DNA of 64,000 nucleotides from an uncultured Collinsella sp. (GCA_902491565.1 CABUIE010000003.1:1-64000), one strand, 5' to 3'; shown: positions 1 to 9,216, numbered from the stretch's first letter. The notes: generated from the sequence alone by a model not told the origin. Numbers and translations: made by a program.

Positions 1-128
1 CATCTTGAACACCTTTCGCTCTTAACTAGGTGTCCAATTCATCATACCCACTCCACTGTCTCCCATTTCTCATGTCCAAGTTTTGGGACGCGTTTCACAA
101 TGTCGAGTGGGATTCCTGGACAGTCGGA

Positions 129-1268
129 TCACGTGGTGGCCCCCTTTGAGAGGGTCACGAGCATCACGGTCCCGTTCTCGGAACTTGTTTCGACCTCTAC
201 CGTGCCACCGTGAAGCGCTGCAATCTCCCAAACGAGCGCTAGTCCGAGTCCTGCGCCGCCATATGCCCTGCTGCGGGATGTGTCTAGACGAAAGAACGGC
301 TGGAAGATGCTCTCACGGTACTGCTTGGGTATTCCCGGGCCCTGGTCCTCGACTCGCAGGAACACATGGCTGTCGTTGTCGCAGATGGAGACGTTGACAG
401 TCGAGCCGGTGCGGCTGTAACGGATGGCATTTTCGACCAGGTTAAACACCAGCCGATAGAGGAGCGTGTCGCTCCCGATTACTAAAGCGTCTCCAGCACA
501 ATTGAGGGCTATGCCCTTATTTTCGGCAAGTGGCGCAAGGTCGGTGAGGACCTCTTCGGATAAAGGACCAAGTTCCACATCGTCCTCGCAAGGGACGCTG
601 CGGAGCTCACTCATCTCGAGCAATACCTTGGCCATTCGAGACATGCGCTCGGTTTGTTCTTGTAGCAGGCCGAGCAGCTCGGCTGTTTCGGGTTGCAAAC
701 CGGAGTGCTCGGAGATGAATAGTTCAATCTGTGCTTGCATAAGGGCGAGCGGGGTGCGCAGCTCGTGTGCGGCGTTGCCGGTAAACTGACGCTGTGCAGA
801 GAACCCTTCGCCAAGACGGGCGATCATGTCGTTGAAAGAGGCGCTGCATCGTTGTAGCTCGGTGGGCACATCTTCACTGAGTCTGATTTCGCTTAGGTTG
901 TCAGGCTGCACGCGCTCAACCTGGGCTGCAAAAGCTCGTAGCGGTTTGAGTGCACGGCCGCTCACAAAGTATGCCAGCACGCCGCCAAGGAGTGTGACTC
1001 CAGCCGTGATGTACCAAGCTGTCGTGCCAAAAGATTCCTGTGCGTCGTTTACGACGATCGTGACCTTGTCATTGGGGGTCGCCTTCGTTGGGTCGAACGC
1101 CTGGGGTGAATCTTCGCCGGCTGCGCTAAGGGCCGAGATGTCACTGCCGATGGCATCCATATAGCGCATGCCCGTATAGCCGACCAGGCAGTTCGTCAGC
1201 ACGCACGCCGCACACGTCAGCAGCGCCGTCATGATCGTTATGCGCCATTGCAGCGAAAGCTTTTTCAT
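129..1268 (-). CDS. sensor histidine kinase (two-component system)
   Basis: Membrane histidine kinase of 379 residues that should autophosphorylate and pass phosphate to the response regulator encoded just upstream. Membrane segments lie near residues 9-31 and 84-103 with an extracellular loop of about 50 residues between them. A HAMP-like linker follows (about 104-155), then the phospho-acceptor motif AAHELRTP with His168, an N box (NLVENAIRYS) and G boxes (DQGPGIP, GGAGLGLAL). Its ATG overlaps the TGA of the response regulator, so the two are translationally coupled. The pair is divergent from a redox operon starting at 2030, which is a plausible target. The signal is unknown. Confidence 0.93.
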   Translation of the reverse strand: MKKLSLQWRITIMTALLTCAACVLTNCLVGYTGMRYMDAIGSDISALSAAGEDSPQAFDPTKATPNDKVTIVVNDAQESFGTTAWYITAGVTLLGGVLAYFVSGRALKPLRAFAAQVERVQPDNLSEIRLSEDVPTELQRCSASFNDMIARLGEGFSAQRQFTGNAAHELRTPLALMQAQIELFISEHSGLQPETAELLGLLQEQTERMSRMAKVLLEMSELRSVPCEDDVELGPLSEEVLTDLAPLAENKGIALNCAGDALVIGSDTLLYRLVFNLVENAIRYSRTGSTVNVSICDNDSHVFLRVEDQGPGIPKQYRESIFQPFFRLDTSRSRAYGGAGLGLALVWEIAALHGGTVEVETSSENGTVMLVTLSKGATT

Positions 1269-1939
1269 TCGCTATCCTCCATAACGTAGCCCTCTCCAAT
1301 CCGATTGCGAATCGGGTCGTATCCCAAAGCGCTGCGCAACTTTTTTCGGAGCGACGAGATGTGAACGCGGGTTGCGTTGCTAAAGCTGTTCACGCTGCTA
1401 TCCCAAACGTGCTCGATAAGCTCCTCTTGACTTATCGGACGCCCCTGATTAAGCATCAGGTATTCCAAGATTCCCGTTTCCTTGCGTGTAAGAGATAGAG
1501 CCTCTCTGTCCACGGAAGCGATGCGCGCCTTGGTGTCAAAGCGGAGCTTTCCGCAGGCTAAAACTATGTCGCTTTGTGTAAAGCGTCTGAGGGTAAGGCT
1601 GCGAATTCTTGCCGCAAGCTCGTCCAGATGAAACGGCTTGGTGAGGTAATCGTTGGCCCCGGCATCGAGTCCGGCGACTTTATCGGATACTTCGCCACGT
1701 GCGGACAGAATCAGTACCTTGGTCTCGCAGTCAGTTTTCCTAAGTTCCCTGAGTACGGTCATGCCGTCGATACGGGGAAGGTTGAGGTCGAGTACCACGA
1801 GGTCGAAGGCCTCAACGTCCAGTAGGTCGAGCGCCTCCTGTCCGTCGTGACAGCAGTCGACGCTGTACGCCAAGTTTCGCAAGCTGCGCGCGATTGCGTC
1901 ACACAGCGCCTGCTCGTCCTCGACGATCAAAATACGCAT
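1265..1939 (-). CDS. OmpR/PhoB-family response regulator
   Basis: Response regulator of 224 residues. The receiver domain starts MRILIVEDE, with phospho-acceptor Asp51 in VVLDLNLP and the conserved Lys in LTKPF. A C-terminal winged-helix DNA-binding domain follows (about 125-224, ending RNRIGEGYVME). The start at 1939 is preferred over an in-frame ATG at 1957 because AAGGAG sits 7 bases before it. It is first in a two-gene operon with the histidine kinase and divergent from the CXXC/NapH-like/TlpA-like operon. The 90-base gap between the two starts must hold both promoters. Confidence 0.94.
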   Translation of the reverse strand: MRILIVEDEQALCDAIARSLRNLAYSVDCCHDGQEALDLLDVEAFDLVVLDLNLPRIDGMTVLRELRKTDCETKVLILSARGEVSDKVAGLDAGANDYLTKPFHLDELAARIRSLTLRRFTQSDIVLACGKLRFDTKARIASVDREALSLTRKETGILEYLMLNQGRPISQEELIEHVWDSSVNSFSNATRVHISSLRKKLRSALGYDPIRNRIGEGYVMEDSE

Positions 1940-2029
1940 AACAGTCTCCTTGCACATTTCAAATCGCGCTTAACACGGATTTTATAGCCGATATGGTCCA
2001 ATGGTCGCGTAACGAAAGGAGTGGTCAGG

Positions 2030-2176
2030 TTGTTCAAAGCGGTAAAACCCGTGGTACAGGTCGCTTTGTTGATCGTCGGAATTGCCATGGTGTGCTTTGG
2101 CGTTATGCGTGGCGAGGCGGATGCCGTGCTGGCCAAGGCGATTAGGCTGTGCTTGGAGTGTATCGGAATTGGATAA
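2030..2176 (+). CDS. CD1871A-family CXXC motif small membrane protein
   Basis: A 48-residue protein starting at TTG, with AAAGGAG ending 8 bases upstream. It has one hydrophobic segment (about residues 7-24, VVQVALLIVGIAMVCFG) and ends in LCLECIGIG, a CXXC motif at the extreme C-terminus. This pattern matches my knowledge of the CD1871A family of small redox-associated proteins in anaerobes. The NapH-like gene overlaps its stop codon. Overlap, hydrophobicity and the terminal CXXC suggest it works with the Fe-S membrane protein and the TlpA-like lipoprotein in moving electrons across the membrane. The exact role is not established. Confidence 0.82.
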   Translation: MFKAVKPVVQVALLIVGIAMVCFGVMRGEADAVLAKAIRLCLECIGIG

Positions 2177-3071
2177 AAGAGAAAACACTGCGTCGCATGT
2201 TTTGGCCCGATTTCGCGGATTCATTCAGGCGGCGGCAACACTTATTACCAACATTCACCTGCCAAACTTTGCCAAAGGCGGCATCTATCAGGGCGCGGGA
2301 AAAACGGTCTGCGTACCTGGACTTAATTGCTATTCGTGTCCCGCGGCATCGGGTGCGTGCCCCATCGGGTCGTTCCAGTCGGTGGTAGGTTCATCCAGGT
2401 TCAACTTTTCTTACTATGTTACCGGTACGCTCATTTTGCTCGGCGTGCTGCTGGGACGCTTTGTATGCGGCTTTCTGTGCCCGTTTGGCTGGCTTCAGGA
2501 GCTGCTTCACAAGATTCCCGGCAAAAAGTTCTCCACGAAAAAGATTAAGCCGCTCACGTACATCAAGTACGTCGTGCTGCTGTTTGCCGTGGTACTGCTG
2601 CCCGTCTTGGTGGTTAACGACGTGGGCATGGGCGACCCGTTCTTTTGCAAATACGTCTGTCCGCAGGGCGTGCTCGAGGGCGCCATTCCTCTGGCCATTG
2701 CCAATGCTGCCATTCGATCTGCGTTGGGACATCTCTTTACTTGGAAACTTGTCGTTCTCATTGCCGTGGTAGTGCTGAGCGTTTTGTTCTACCGCCCCTT
2801 CTGCAAATGGATTTGTCCACTCGGCGCATTCTATGCGCTCATGAATAAGGTATCCCTACTGGGGATCCGGGTCGATGCATGCAAATGTGTCTCGTGCGGC
2901 AAGTGCTCAAAGGTTTGTCAGATGGACGTTGATGTGGTCCGCGCGCCCAATCATGCCGAATGCATCCGGTGCGGAAAGTGCATCGGGGCCTGTCCCGTCG
3001 ATGCCATCAGCTATCGCTACGGCCTGGATGTGTCGGCGGAAAAGCTCCCCTTGACCGCCGATAAAAAGTAA
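2169..3071 (+). CDS. NapH-like 4Fe-4S membrane protein
   Basis: Polytopic membrane ferredoxin of about 300 residues. Cysteine-rich motifs YSCPAASGACPIG, GRFVCGFLCPFGW, FFCKYVCPQG and RPFCKWICPLGA lie among hydrophobic helices, as in NapH/CcoG-like proteins. Two C-terminal 4Fe-4S ferredoxin motifs follow (CVSCGKCSKVC and CIRCGKCIGACP). I place the start at TTG 2169, overlapping the stop of the CXXC gene, because GGAG lies 9 bases upstream. The open frame extends further 5' but there it overlaps the CXXC gene entirely. The likely role is electron transfer through the membrane to the extracytoplasmic thioredoxin-like lipoprotein encoded next; this is an inference from the operon. Confidence 0.88.
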   Translation: MDKRENTASHVLARFRGFIQAAATLITNIHLPNFAKGGIYQGAGKTVCVPGLNCYSCPAASGACPIGSFQSVVGSSRFNFSYYVTGTLILLGVLLGRFVCGFLCPFGWLQELLHKIPGKKFSTKKIKPLTYIKYVVLLFAVVLLPVLVVNDVGMGDPFFCKYVCPQGVLEGAIPLAIANAAIRSALGHLFTWKLVVLIAVVVLSVLFYRPFCKWICPLGAFYALMNKVSLLGIRVDACKCVSCGKCSKVCQMDVDVVRAPNHAECIRCGKCIGACPVDAISYRYGLDVSAEKLPLTADKK

Positions 3072-3100
3072 ACAAGCTTCGACAAAACGGAGGAATGACC

Positions 3101-4072
3101 ATGAAGCTTTCTAAAATTGCGGCCCTGTTTATGGTGCCGGTGCTGGCCTTGTGTCTTGTGGCGTGTTCGTCACCCGGTGGCAATGCGAGCGAATCTGCGG
3201 GCTCCGATCCTAAGATCGCAGAACTCACTGCGCAGAAGCCGACCAATGCCGACGAGGCCGCCGAGCTGTATGCAAAACTCATGCAAAAGGAGAATGATAT
3301 CTTTTCGAGTGATAACGCGCTGTGGGAAAAGGTATTCAATGCGGCAAATAAAGACTCGGCAATGATTGAGGATGGCAGCAATTACGGCGATTTCCTGCTC
3401 AAGACCATCGACGGCGCCAAGGATGAGTTCACGGCGGATGAGCTTAAGACGCTCAAGGCCGGTGCACAGCAGATCAAGGAGATCGAGGACAAGCTCGAGA
3501 GCTTGGAGAAGGAGTTCCCCGGCTGTGGAAGCACGCCGAGCGAAGGCGAGAGCGTCGACGCTTCGGCCGCTGGCATGACGGCTGGTGCCAATGCTTCGAA
3601 CGAGGCGACGAAGTTCCCTAGCTTTACGGGTAAAGACCTGGATGGCAACGACGTGAACAGCGACGAGCTGTTCTCTAAGAACAAGGTCACCGTCATGAAC
3701 TTCTGGTTCACCACTTGCAAGCCGTGCGTGGGTGAGTTGGGCGACCTTGAAGACCTGAATAAGGAGCTTGCCAAGAAGGGCGGGCAGGTCGTGGGCGTCA
3801 ATTCCTTTACGCTCGATGGCAACAAGGGCGAGATTGCAGATGCCAAGGACGTGCTGAGCAAGAAGGGCGTGACATATAAGAACATCTGGTTCAAGTCGGA
3901 TAGCGAGGCCGGTAAGTTTACGTCAAATTTGTTCTCGTTCCCGACAACGTATGTCATCGATCAGAATGGCAACATCGTAGGGGATCCAATCGTGGGAGCC
4001 ATCAGCTCCGCCGAGCAGCGCGCAGCACTCAACAAACTTATCGACCAGGCGATTGCGAATAGCGAGCAGTAG
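3101..4072 (+). CDS. TlpA/redoxin-family lipoprotein
   Basis: Predicted lipoprotein of 323 residues with a thioredoxin-like domain. The signal peptide ends in lipobox LVAC with lipidated Cys22. A charged helical region (about 40-150) precedes the redoxin fold, which carries the redox motif FTTCKPCVGE (CXXC). A cis-Pro-type FSFPTTYVID segment and a closing VGAISSAEQ follow. The ATG at 3101 is chosen over 3095 because CGGAGGA is 6-7 bases upstream of it. It is last in the redox operon and is followed by a clear terminator. It probably reduces extracytoplasmic disulfides with electrons from the membrane Fe-S protein. Confidence 0.9.
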   Translation: MKLSKIAALFMVPVLALCLVACSSPGGNASESAGSDPKIAELTAQKPTNADEAAELYAKLMQKENDIFSSDNALWEKVFNAANKDSAMIEDGSNYGDFLLKTIDGAKDEFTADELKTLKAGAQQIKEIEDKLESLEKEFPGCGSTPSEGESVDASAAGMTAGANASNEATKFPSFTGKDLDGNDVNSDELFSKNKVTVMNFWFTTCKPCVGELGDLEDLNKELAKKGGQVVGVNSFTLDGNKGEIADAKDVLSKKGVTYKNIWFKSDSEAGKFTSNLFSFPTTYVIDQNGNIVGDPIVGAISSAEQRAALNKLIDQAIANSEQ

Positions 4073-4152
4073 AAAACACGTAAGGCATGGCGAGGATCGT
4101 GCGCCGCTGTGCGAAGTAGTCCGCTACCTTTCAAGATAAGCTCCACCATATA

Positions 4153-4180
4153 GAGGTCCCGCTCGGGACCTCTTCTTTTG
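4153..4180 (+). terminator. intrinsic terminator of redox operon
   Basis: Perfect 8-bp stem GAGGTCCC/GGGACCTC with loop GCTC, followed by TTCTTTT. It lies 80 bases after the lipoprotein stop codon. Confidence 0.85.
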
Positions 4181-4326
4181 GGCTCCGTCCCGTTCGTTTT
4201 TTGGCGCGCTTCGTTGCATTCCTCACTGGCGCCGGCAGAAAATGGGGATAGAGTAGGACAAACGCGTCGAATACGAACGGCGGGGGAGAGCGGGCGAGTG
4301 CGCCCGCGTGGGAGAGGTTGCCGTCC

Positions 4327-7300
4327 ATGCTGGAGCTCAAAGGTATTTGCAAAAGGTACGTTACCCAGTCGTTTGCGCAGGTGGCGCTCGACAGCGTGAG
4401 CCTGGCTTTTCGCGATAACGAGTTCGTGGCCATTCTGGGACCTTCGGGGTCGGGTAAAACCACGATGCTCAACGTTATCGGTGGGCTCGATCACTTTGAT
4501 TCTGGTGACCTGCTGATTGACGGCATCTCGACCAAGGACTTCCGTGACCGCGATTGGGATGCTTATCGCAACAACCGCATCGGCTTTGTGTTCCAGAGCT
4601 ATAACCTTATCCCACATCAGACCATCTTGGAAAACGTTGAGCTGGCGCTTACGCTCACGGGTGTGGGCCATGCCGAGCGCCGCCAGCGTGCGCGCGAGGC
4701 GTTGGAGAAAGTCGGCCTGGGCGAGCACGTTAACAAGCGCCCGAGCCAGCTTTCGGGTGGACAGATGCAGCGCGTGGCGATTGCCCGCGCCCTGATCAAC
4801 GATCCCGAGATTGTGCTGGCGGACGAGCCGACCGGCGCTTTGGATTCAACGACATCCGTACAGGTCATGGATCTGCTCAAGGACGTGGCGCGCGACCGCC
4901 TGGTCATCATGGTCACGCACAATCCCGAGCTAGCGTACCAATATGCCACACGCATCGTCAACCTGGCGGACGGCAAGATCACCGACGATTCCGACCCCTT
5001 TGATGTAGCAAAGGCCGCGCGTCGCGAGGCCAAGCCTACGCGCAAAACCTCGATGAGCTTTGTGACGGCGCTGGGGCTTTCTGCTCGAAACCTCATGACC
5101 AAGAAGGGCCGCACGGCCATGACTGCCTTTGCGGGCTCGATTGGCATTATCGGTATTGCGGCGATTCTGGCGCTGTCCAATGGCGTAAACGGCTACATCA
5201 AAAAGGTCGAGGAGGATACGCTCTCGAGTTACCCACTCACCATTTCCAAGCAGGATTACGACCTGTCGTCCATGATGGGTGGTCAGGGGGCTGCGGATGA
5301 TGACTCGCCTGAAAATGTGGATTCGTCCGACGACAGTGCCGGCGGCAAGGCTAAGGGAACCGATAAGATCCCCGTGGTTACGGCCGTAAAGGATATGTTT
5401 GCGAGCGTTAAGTCCAACGACATGACGAGTTTTAAGGCATGGCTCGATGCCGGTGGCGACGGAATCGATAAAGAGGTCAACGCCATTCAGTACGGCTACG
5501 GTGTATCGCCGGTTGTCTATCGTGTCGGCAAGGGCGATGAGAAGCCTGTCCGGCTGGTGCCCAACGCCATGACCGAGGCCATGAGCGGAGGCGCGAGCTC
5601 GGCGGCAACGGTGAGCATGGAATCCATGGGAACCTCGGTCTTTAACGAGATGATTGACGACCAGAGTCTGCTCGACAGCCAGTACGATGTCGTCGCCGGT
5701 CATTGGCCCACGTCCGCCAACGAAGCCGTGATGGTGCTTTCGAGTCGTGGCACGGTGGGCGACTACACGCTCTACAGTATCGGCGCGCTGGATATCAATG
5801 AGCTCAACGATCTGGTAAGCAGCGCTATGACGGCTGACGGTGGGGTCGAAACGCCCGAGACCGGCACCGACTTTACCTACGACGATGCGCTGTCCACGAC
5901 GTTTAAGGTGCTGTCGCCGGCCGATGCGTATCGCAAAAACGAAGAGACCGGCATGTGGACCGATATGCCTGGCGACACCGACTTTATGGCCGCCAAGGTT
6001 GCCGACGGTATCGACGTGCACATTGTGGGCGTGGTGCGACCAAACGAGACGGCCAATGCGAGTGCGTTGTCTCCGGGCATTGCCTATACACATGCGCTGA
6101 CTCGCCTGCTTATGGAACGCGCCGCCGATTCGCAGATTGTGCAAGAGCAGCTTGCGCATCCCGAGACGGATGTCTTTACGGGCAAGTCTTTCGATGAACT
6201 GCAAGGCGAGGCCAAGCAAGGCGTGGATTTGGGCAGCATGTTCAGTGTGGACGAGGCGGCGCTCAAGAGCGCGTTCTCGTTCGATACGTCTGCACTTTCG
6301 GGTGCGGCCGGCGGTATGGACCTGTCGGGTCTTGACTTGTCCGGGCTGGACATTGACCTTTCGGGCGTTGGCAAGGACATCGACTTCAGCGACATCATGG
6401 CAAAAGCGCCAACCCCAGATTTCTCGGGTATCTTTGACGGTCTGGAGCTCACGCCCGAGCAAATGCAGCAGGTGGGAACACTAGCCAACCAGCTGTTTGA
6501 GGGCTTTTTGCAGTCTGATCAGTTTAAGGCGCTGTCGCCCGAAGATCTTAAAGACGCGTCAAAGCTCGCTGCCGCATTCTCGACGTATCTTGAGAATGAT
6601 ACCGCGGCCCAGCAAATCCTGGCCCAGCTCAAAGCGCTCGGCGGCGATGCTCTGGCCGAGCGCCTGCAGCAGGCGATGACCGACTATGTGCAAAAGCAGC
6701 TGGCTCCGTATCTGCAGCAGGCTATGGACCAGGTGACCAAGACAATCAGCGACCAGATAGCGTCGACGGTATCGTCCCAGCTTAAAGCAGGCGCGGCGGG
6801 GCTCATGGACCAGATGGCGACGCAGATGTTTTCGAGTTTTGCCAACCTGGCGAGCGCTATGCATGTGGATGGGAGTGCCTTCGCTCGTGCCATCCACTTC
6901 AACATGGACGCCGAGGACCTGAGCTCGCTCATGATGAGCTATGCCAAGGCGTCGAAGCTCACCTACGATAACAATCTGACCACACTGGGCTATGCGGACG
7001 AGGCCGACCCCATCTCGGTCAAGATTTTCCCGCGCGACTTTGAGGCCAAGGAGCGCGTACTCGATCACATCGATGCGTACAACAAGCAGGTCAAAGCCGC
7101 TGGCCATGATGAGCAGGCAATTTCGTACACCGACTACATGGGCATCATCATGGGTTCGGTGACCGACATCGTGAACACCATCAGCTTGGTGCTCATCGCG
7201 TTTGTGAGTATCAGTCTGGTGGTGAGCTCCATCATGATCGGCATCATTACCTACATCAGCGTGCTGGAGCGCAAAAAGGAGATTGGCATCCTGCGTGCGA

Positions 7301-7581
7301 TCGGCGCGTCGAAGCGTAACGTGGCCAACGTATTCAATGCCGAGACCTTTATCGAGGGGCTTATCGCCGGTGTCTTTGCCATTGTCGTCGTGGTGGCCGT
7401 GAGCTTCCCGGTTAATGCCTGGGCGCTTGCTGCCAAACAGGTGCCCAATCTGATGAGCCTGCCCGTGCAGGATGCGCTGGTGCTCATTGCAATTTCGGTG
7501 CTGCTGACGGTCGTCGCCGGTCTGCTGCCGGCTCGCAGCGCATCCAGGAAGGATCCCGTGGAGGCCCTGCGCTCTGAATAA
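4327..7581 (+). CDS. ABC transporter, fused ATPase and FtsX/MacB-type permease
   Basis: Single-chain ABC exporter of 1084 residues. The N-terminal ATPase has Walker A GPSGSGKTT, signature LSGGQMQRVAIARAL and Walker B VLADEPTGALD, typical of the MacB/LolD class. A membrane helix (about residues 265-285) leads to a very large extracytoplasmic region of about 650 residues. The C-terminus is an FtsX-like permease (IIMGSVTDIV, VLERKKEIGILRAIGASKRNV) with three further helices. Around residue 663 the extracytoplasmic part has a short DLSGLDLSGLD repeat and then Gln/Ala-rich helices. ATG 4327 has GGAGAGG 9 bases upstream; a TTG at 4318 is an alternative. The substrate is unknown. Confidence 0.9.
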   Translation: MLELKGICKRYVTQSFAQVALDSVSLAFRDNEFVAILGPSGSGKTTMLNVIGGLDHFDSGDLLIDGISTKDFRDRDWDAYRNNRIGFVFQSYNLIPHQTILENVELALTLTGVGHAERRQRAREALEKVGLGEHVNKRPSQLSGGQMQRVAIARALINDPEIVLADEPTGALDSTTSVQVMDLLKDVARDRLVIMVTHNPELAYQYATRIVNLADGKITDDSDPFDVAKAARREAKPTRKTSMSFVTALGLSARNLMTKKGRTAMTAFAGSIGIIGIAAILALSNGVNGYIKKVEEDTLSSYPLTISKQDYDLSSMMGGQGAADDDSPENVDSSDDSAGGKAKGTDKIPVVTAVKDMFASVKSNDMTSFKAWLDAGGDGIDKEVNAIQYGYGVSPVVYRVGKGDEKPVRLVPNAMTEAMSGGASSAATVSMESMGTSVFNEMIDDQSLLDSQYDVVAGHWPTSANEAVMVLSSRGTVGDYTLYSIGALDINELNDLVSSAMTADGGVETPETGTDFTYDDALSTTFKVLSPADAYRKNEETGMWTDMPGDTDFMAAKVADGIDVHIVGVVRPNETANASALSPGIAYTHALTRLLMERAADSQIVQEQLAHPETDVFTGKSFDELQGEAKQGVDLGSMFSVDEAALKSAFSFDTSALSGAAGGMDLSGLDLSGLDIDLSGVGKDIDFSDIMAKAPTPDFSGIFDGLELTPEQMQQVGTLANQLFEGFLQSDQFKALSPEDLKDASKLAAAFSTYLENDTAAQQILAQLKALGGDALAERLQQAMTDYVQKQLAPYLQQAMDQVTKTISDQIASTVSSQLKAGAAGLMDQMATQMFSSFANLASAMHVDGSAFARAIHFNMDAEDLSSLMMSYAKASKLTYDNNLTTLGYADEADPISVKIFPRDFEAKERVLDHIDAYNKQVKAAGHDEQAISYTDYMGIIMGSVTDIVNTISLVLIAFVSISLVVSSIMIGIITYISVLERKKEIGILRAIGASKRNVANVFNAETFIEGLIAGVFAIVVVVAVSFPVNAWALAAKQVPNLMSLPVQDALVLIAISVLLTVVAGLLPARSASRKDPVEALRSE

Positions 7582-7611
7582 TGTGACAAGGGACGGTCCC
7601 TTTGTCACATT
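7580..7611. repeat. class A 3'-end palindrome, copy 1
   Basis: Near-perfect palindrome with arms AATGTGACAAGGGAC and GTCCCTTTGTCACATT, overlapping the last bases of the ABC gene stop codon. It is one of five related copies in the window, all placed just after plus-strand genes. There is no T-run, so it may act as an mRNA 3' hairpin rather than a classical terminator. Confidence 0.85.
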
Positions 7612-7626
7612 GAGCGGCTTGTGAAT

Positions 7627-7810
7627 TCGAGGTCTAATACTTTTCCGAGAAGTGAACGAGTCAAAATGGACCCCCGAAGCGTCGACACTTTTGAGATGCA
7701 ATTTCCAGCGGTTTTGATTGTTGAATCCTGCGGTTTTGGCGTCAGAGAATGTCGATGCTTCGGGGGTCCAAATACAGCCGTTCACTTCTCGGAAAAGTAT
7801 TAGACCTCGA
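7627..7810. repeat. class D large inverted-repeat element, copy 1
   Basis: Two perfectly complementary 32-base arms (7627-7658 and 7779-7810), each containing CCGAGAAGTGAACG. A second nested pair around GGACCCCCGAAGC (near 7668 and 7756) lies inside, and the centre contains GCGGTTTTG twice. The interior is homologous, in reverse orientation, to the element at 9217-9390. No protein is evident inside. It resembles a MITE or structured REP-type element. Confidence 0.8.
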
Positions 7811-7852
7811 GATATAGACGATGTTTGCGAGCGGCAATTAGAGCGTAAGCCT

Positions 7853-8986
7853 TTAGTTCTTCTTTGCAGAGAGCATGAGCCTAATTTCCGGGTGGGTGTA
7901 TTCGTCGAACTCTTCCTTGGGCTCGGTGTCAAAGGTGTAGTACGACTTGATAGATTCGTCCTCCGTCTTGATGCTGATTTCTTCATATAGGGATCCGGCT
8001 AAAAATGCCTGTTTAAATTCATCCGACAGGCTGCATGGCGTGAGGAGGTCCGGTGTGGCAACGGAAATGTCCAACCCGTTGAGCGGGGCGCAGAGCGTCG
8101 CGATATCCTGCTCGGCGCGGGCGAGGTTGTCTGCAGGGCTTGCCTCGGGGTCGATCTGACTGGTGTAATCGACGTCCGTGAGCATGCCGTCTGCATCAAA
8201 AGAAAGGTAGACATAGACTGCTTGAGCGCCGAGGTCATTATCGCGCAGATACCCGATAATGCGGTAGCCGTAGTCGTGATACGACTCGTACGGGTCGTCT
8301 GCGGCGACGCGTTCGCACACGGGCTCCAAGGCATCCTGCGCGATGGCGAGCTGCTCGGCGGCTGCAGCCTTTCTTACCTGAAGCTCGTTATTTCCCTGGA
8401 CAAACTGAGGGATGTAGACGCCAAGCAGCACAATGGCGGGCAACACCGCGAGAGCTATGATCTGCTTCTTGACGCTTGGAATCGTCACACCGTATGCGTT
8501 TGCCATGGCCTCGGCATTGCTCGAGGTCTCGGCCAGCACGTCTGCCGCCGTGGTGACTGCCCCCACGGCGCTGGCGACCTCGGCGGCGCCGCCCAGGTTG
8601 CGCGCGAGATCGTTGTCGCTGTTCTTGAGCAGGCGGCCGGCAGCTTGCGTGGCAAGTACGCCGGCGACCTCCGCGGAACGGTCCTTGTTGGTCTGGGCTA
8701 CCGCAAGCCTGCCCTGCAGCTCCTTCCACTGTTTGCCCTGCATCCCAAAGCGTGGTGCAAGGGCGCAATAGCAAAAGATGGCGAGCTCGATTACGGTGAG
8801 TGCGATGGCGGTATATATGCCCGCGGGTTGGAATTCCTTTTGGTGGAACGCGATATCGTTGATCATTTGGAGCGGCAACATCAACAGGCATGCTACGAAC
8901 GACATGATGAGTGCGGTCGCTGCGATCTTGGGGTACATGCAGTACCGCTGGATGCGTTTCTTTTCTCGTTCGGTGAGCTGCTGCAT
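7853..8986 (-). CDS. hypothetical membrane protein
   Basis: Protein of about 377 residues that I do not recognise. Two hydrophobic segments near the N-terminus (about 15-37, ATALIMSFVACLLMLPL, and 47-68) are followed by an Ala-rich soluble stretch (about 80-150) with coiled-coil character. A further helix (about 165-185, IIALAVLPAIVLLGVYIP) precedes an acidic C-terminal domain of about 190 residues. The start at 8986 follows a GAGG; ATG 9004 is possible. The open frame extends upstream to 9331, but that part runs through an inverted-repeat element and is not credible coding sequence. The gene lies alone between the two class D elements. Confidence 0.7.
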   Translation of the reverse strand: MQQLTEREKKRIQRYCMYPKIAATALIMSFVACLLMLPLQMINDIAFHQKEFQPAGIYTAIALTVIELAIFCYCALAPRFGMQGKQWKELQGRLAVAQTNKDRSAEVAGVLATQAAGRLLKNSDNDLARNLGGAAEVASAVGAVTTAADVLAETSSNAEAMANAYGVTIPSVKKQIIALAVLPAIVLLGVYIPQFVQGNNELQVRKAAAAEQLAIAQDALEPVCERVAADDPYESYHDYGYRIIGYLRDNDLGAQAVYVYLSFDADGMLTDVDYTSQIDPEASPADNLARAEQDIATLCAPLNGLDISVATPDLLTPCSLSDEFKQAFLAGSLYEEISIKTEDESIKSYYTFDTEPKEEFDEYTHPEIRLMLSAKKN

Positions 8987-9157
8987 GGGGGCCTCGACTC
9001 TCATCGTTTTTGGGCGATGCGCACACGCTCTTGAGTATAGACGAGTGGAGGGTGTCTGTTGTTCAGACATAGCGGTCAACAGCATGCTGTTGGTGATCGT
9101 TTGATCGCGAACGTCGTCTTTTGGAGCATGAAGCCGCTGCCGAGGGACGAATAACGA

Positions 9158-9191
9158 GCAAAGGGGGCCGCCATGGGGCGGCCCCCTTTGC
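9158..9191. terminator. strong GC-rich hairpin
   Basis: Perfect 15-bp stem GCAAAGGGGGCCGCC/GGCGGCCCCCTTTGC with loop ATGG. It is followed by TGTTTGTGG on the plus strand and TCGTTATT on the minus strand. No gene obviously ends here, so it may be a leftover terminator. It shields the 7853-8986 gene from neighbouring transcription if active. Confidence 0.5.
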
Positions 9192-9216
9192 TGTTTGTGG
9201 GCATCGGCAAATCGAA

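Noticed and set aside
1..128. Gene at the left edge
   Set aside because: No frame with recognisable protein, start or ribosome site; the histidine kinase ends at 129.
4930..6462. Long antisense open frame opposite the ABC exporter
   Set aside because: His- and Arg-rich composition typical of an antisense shadow; no ribosome site or family features.
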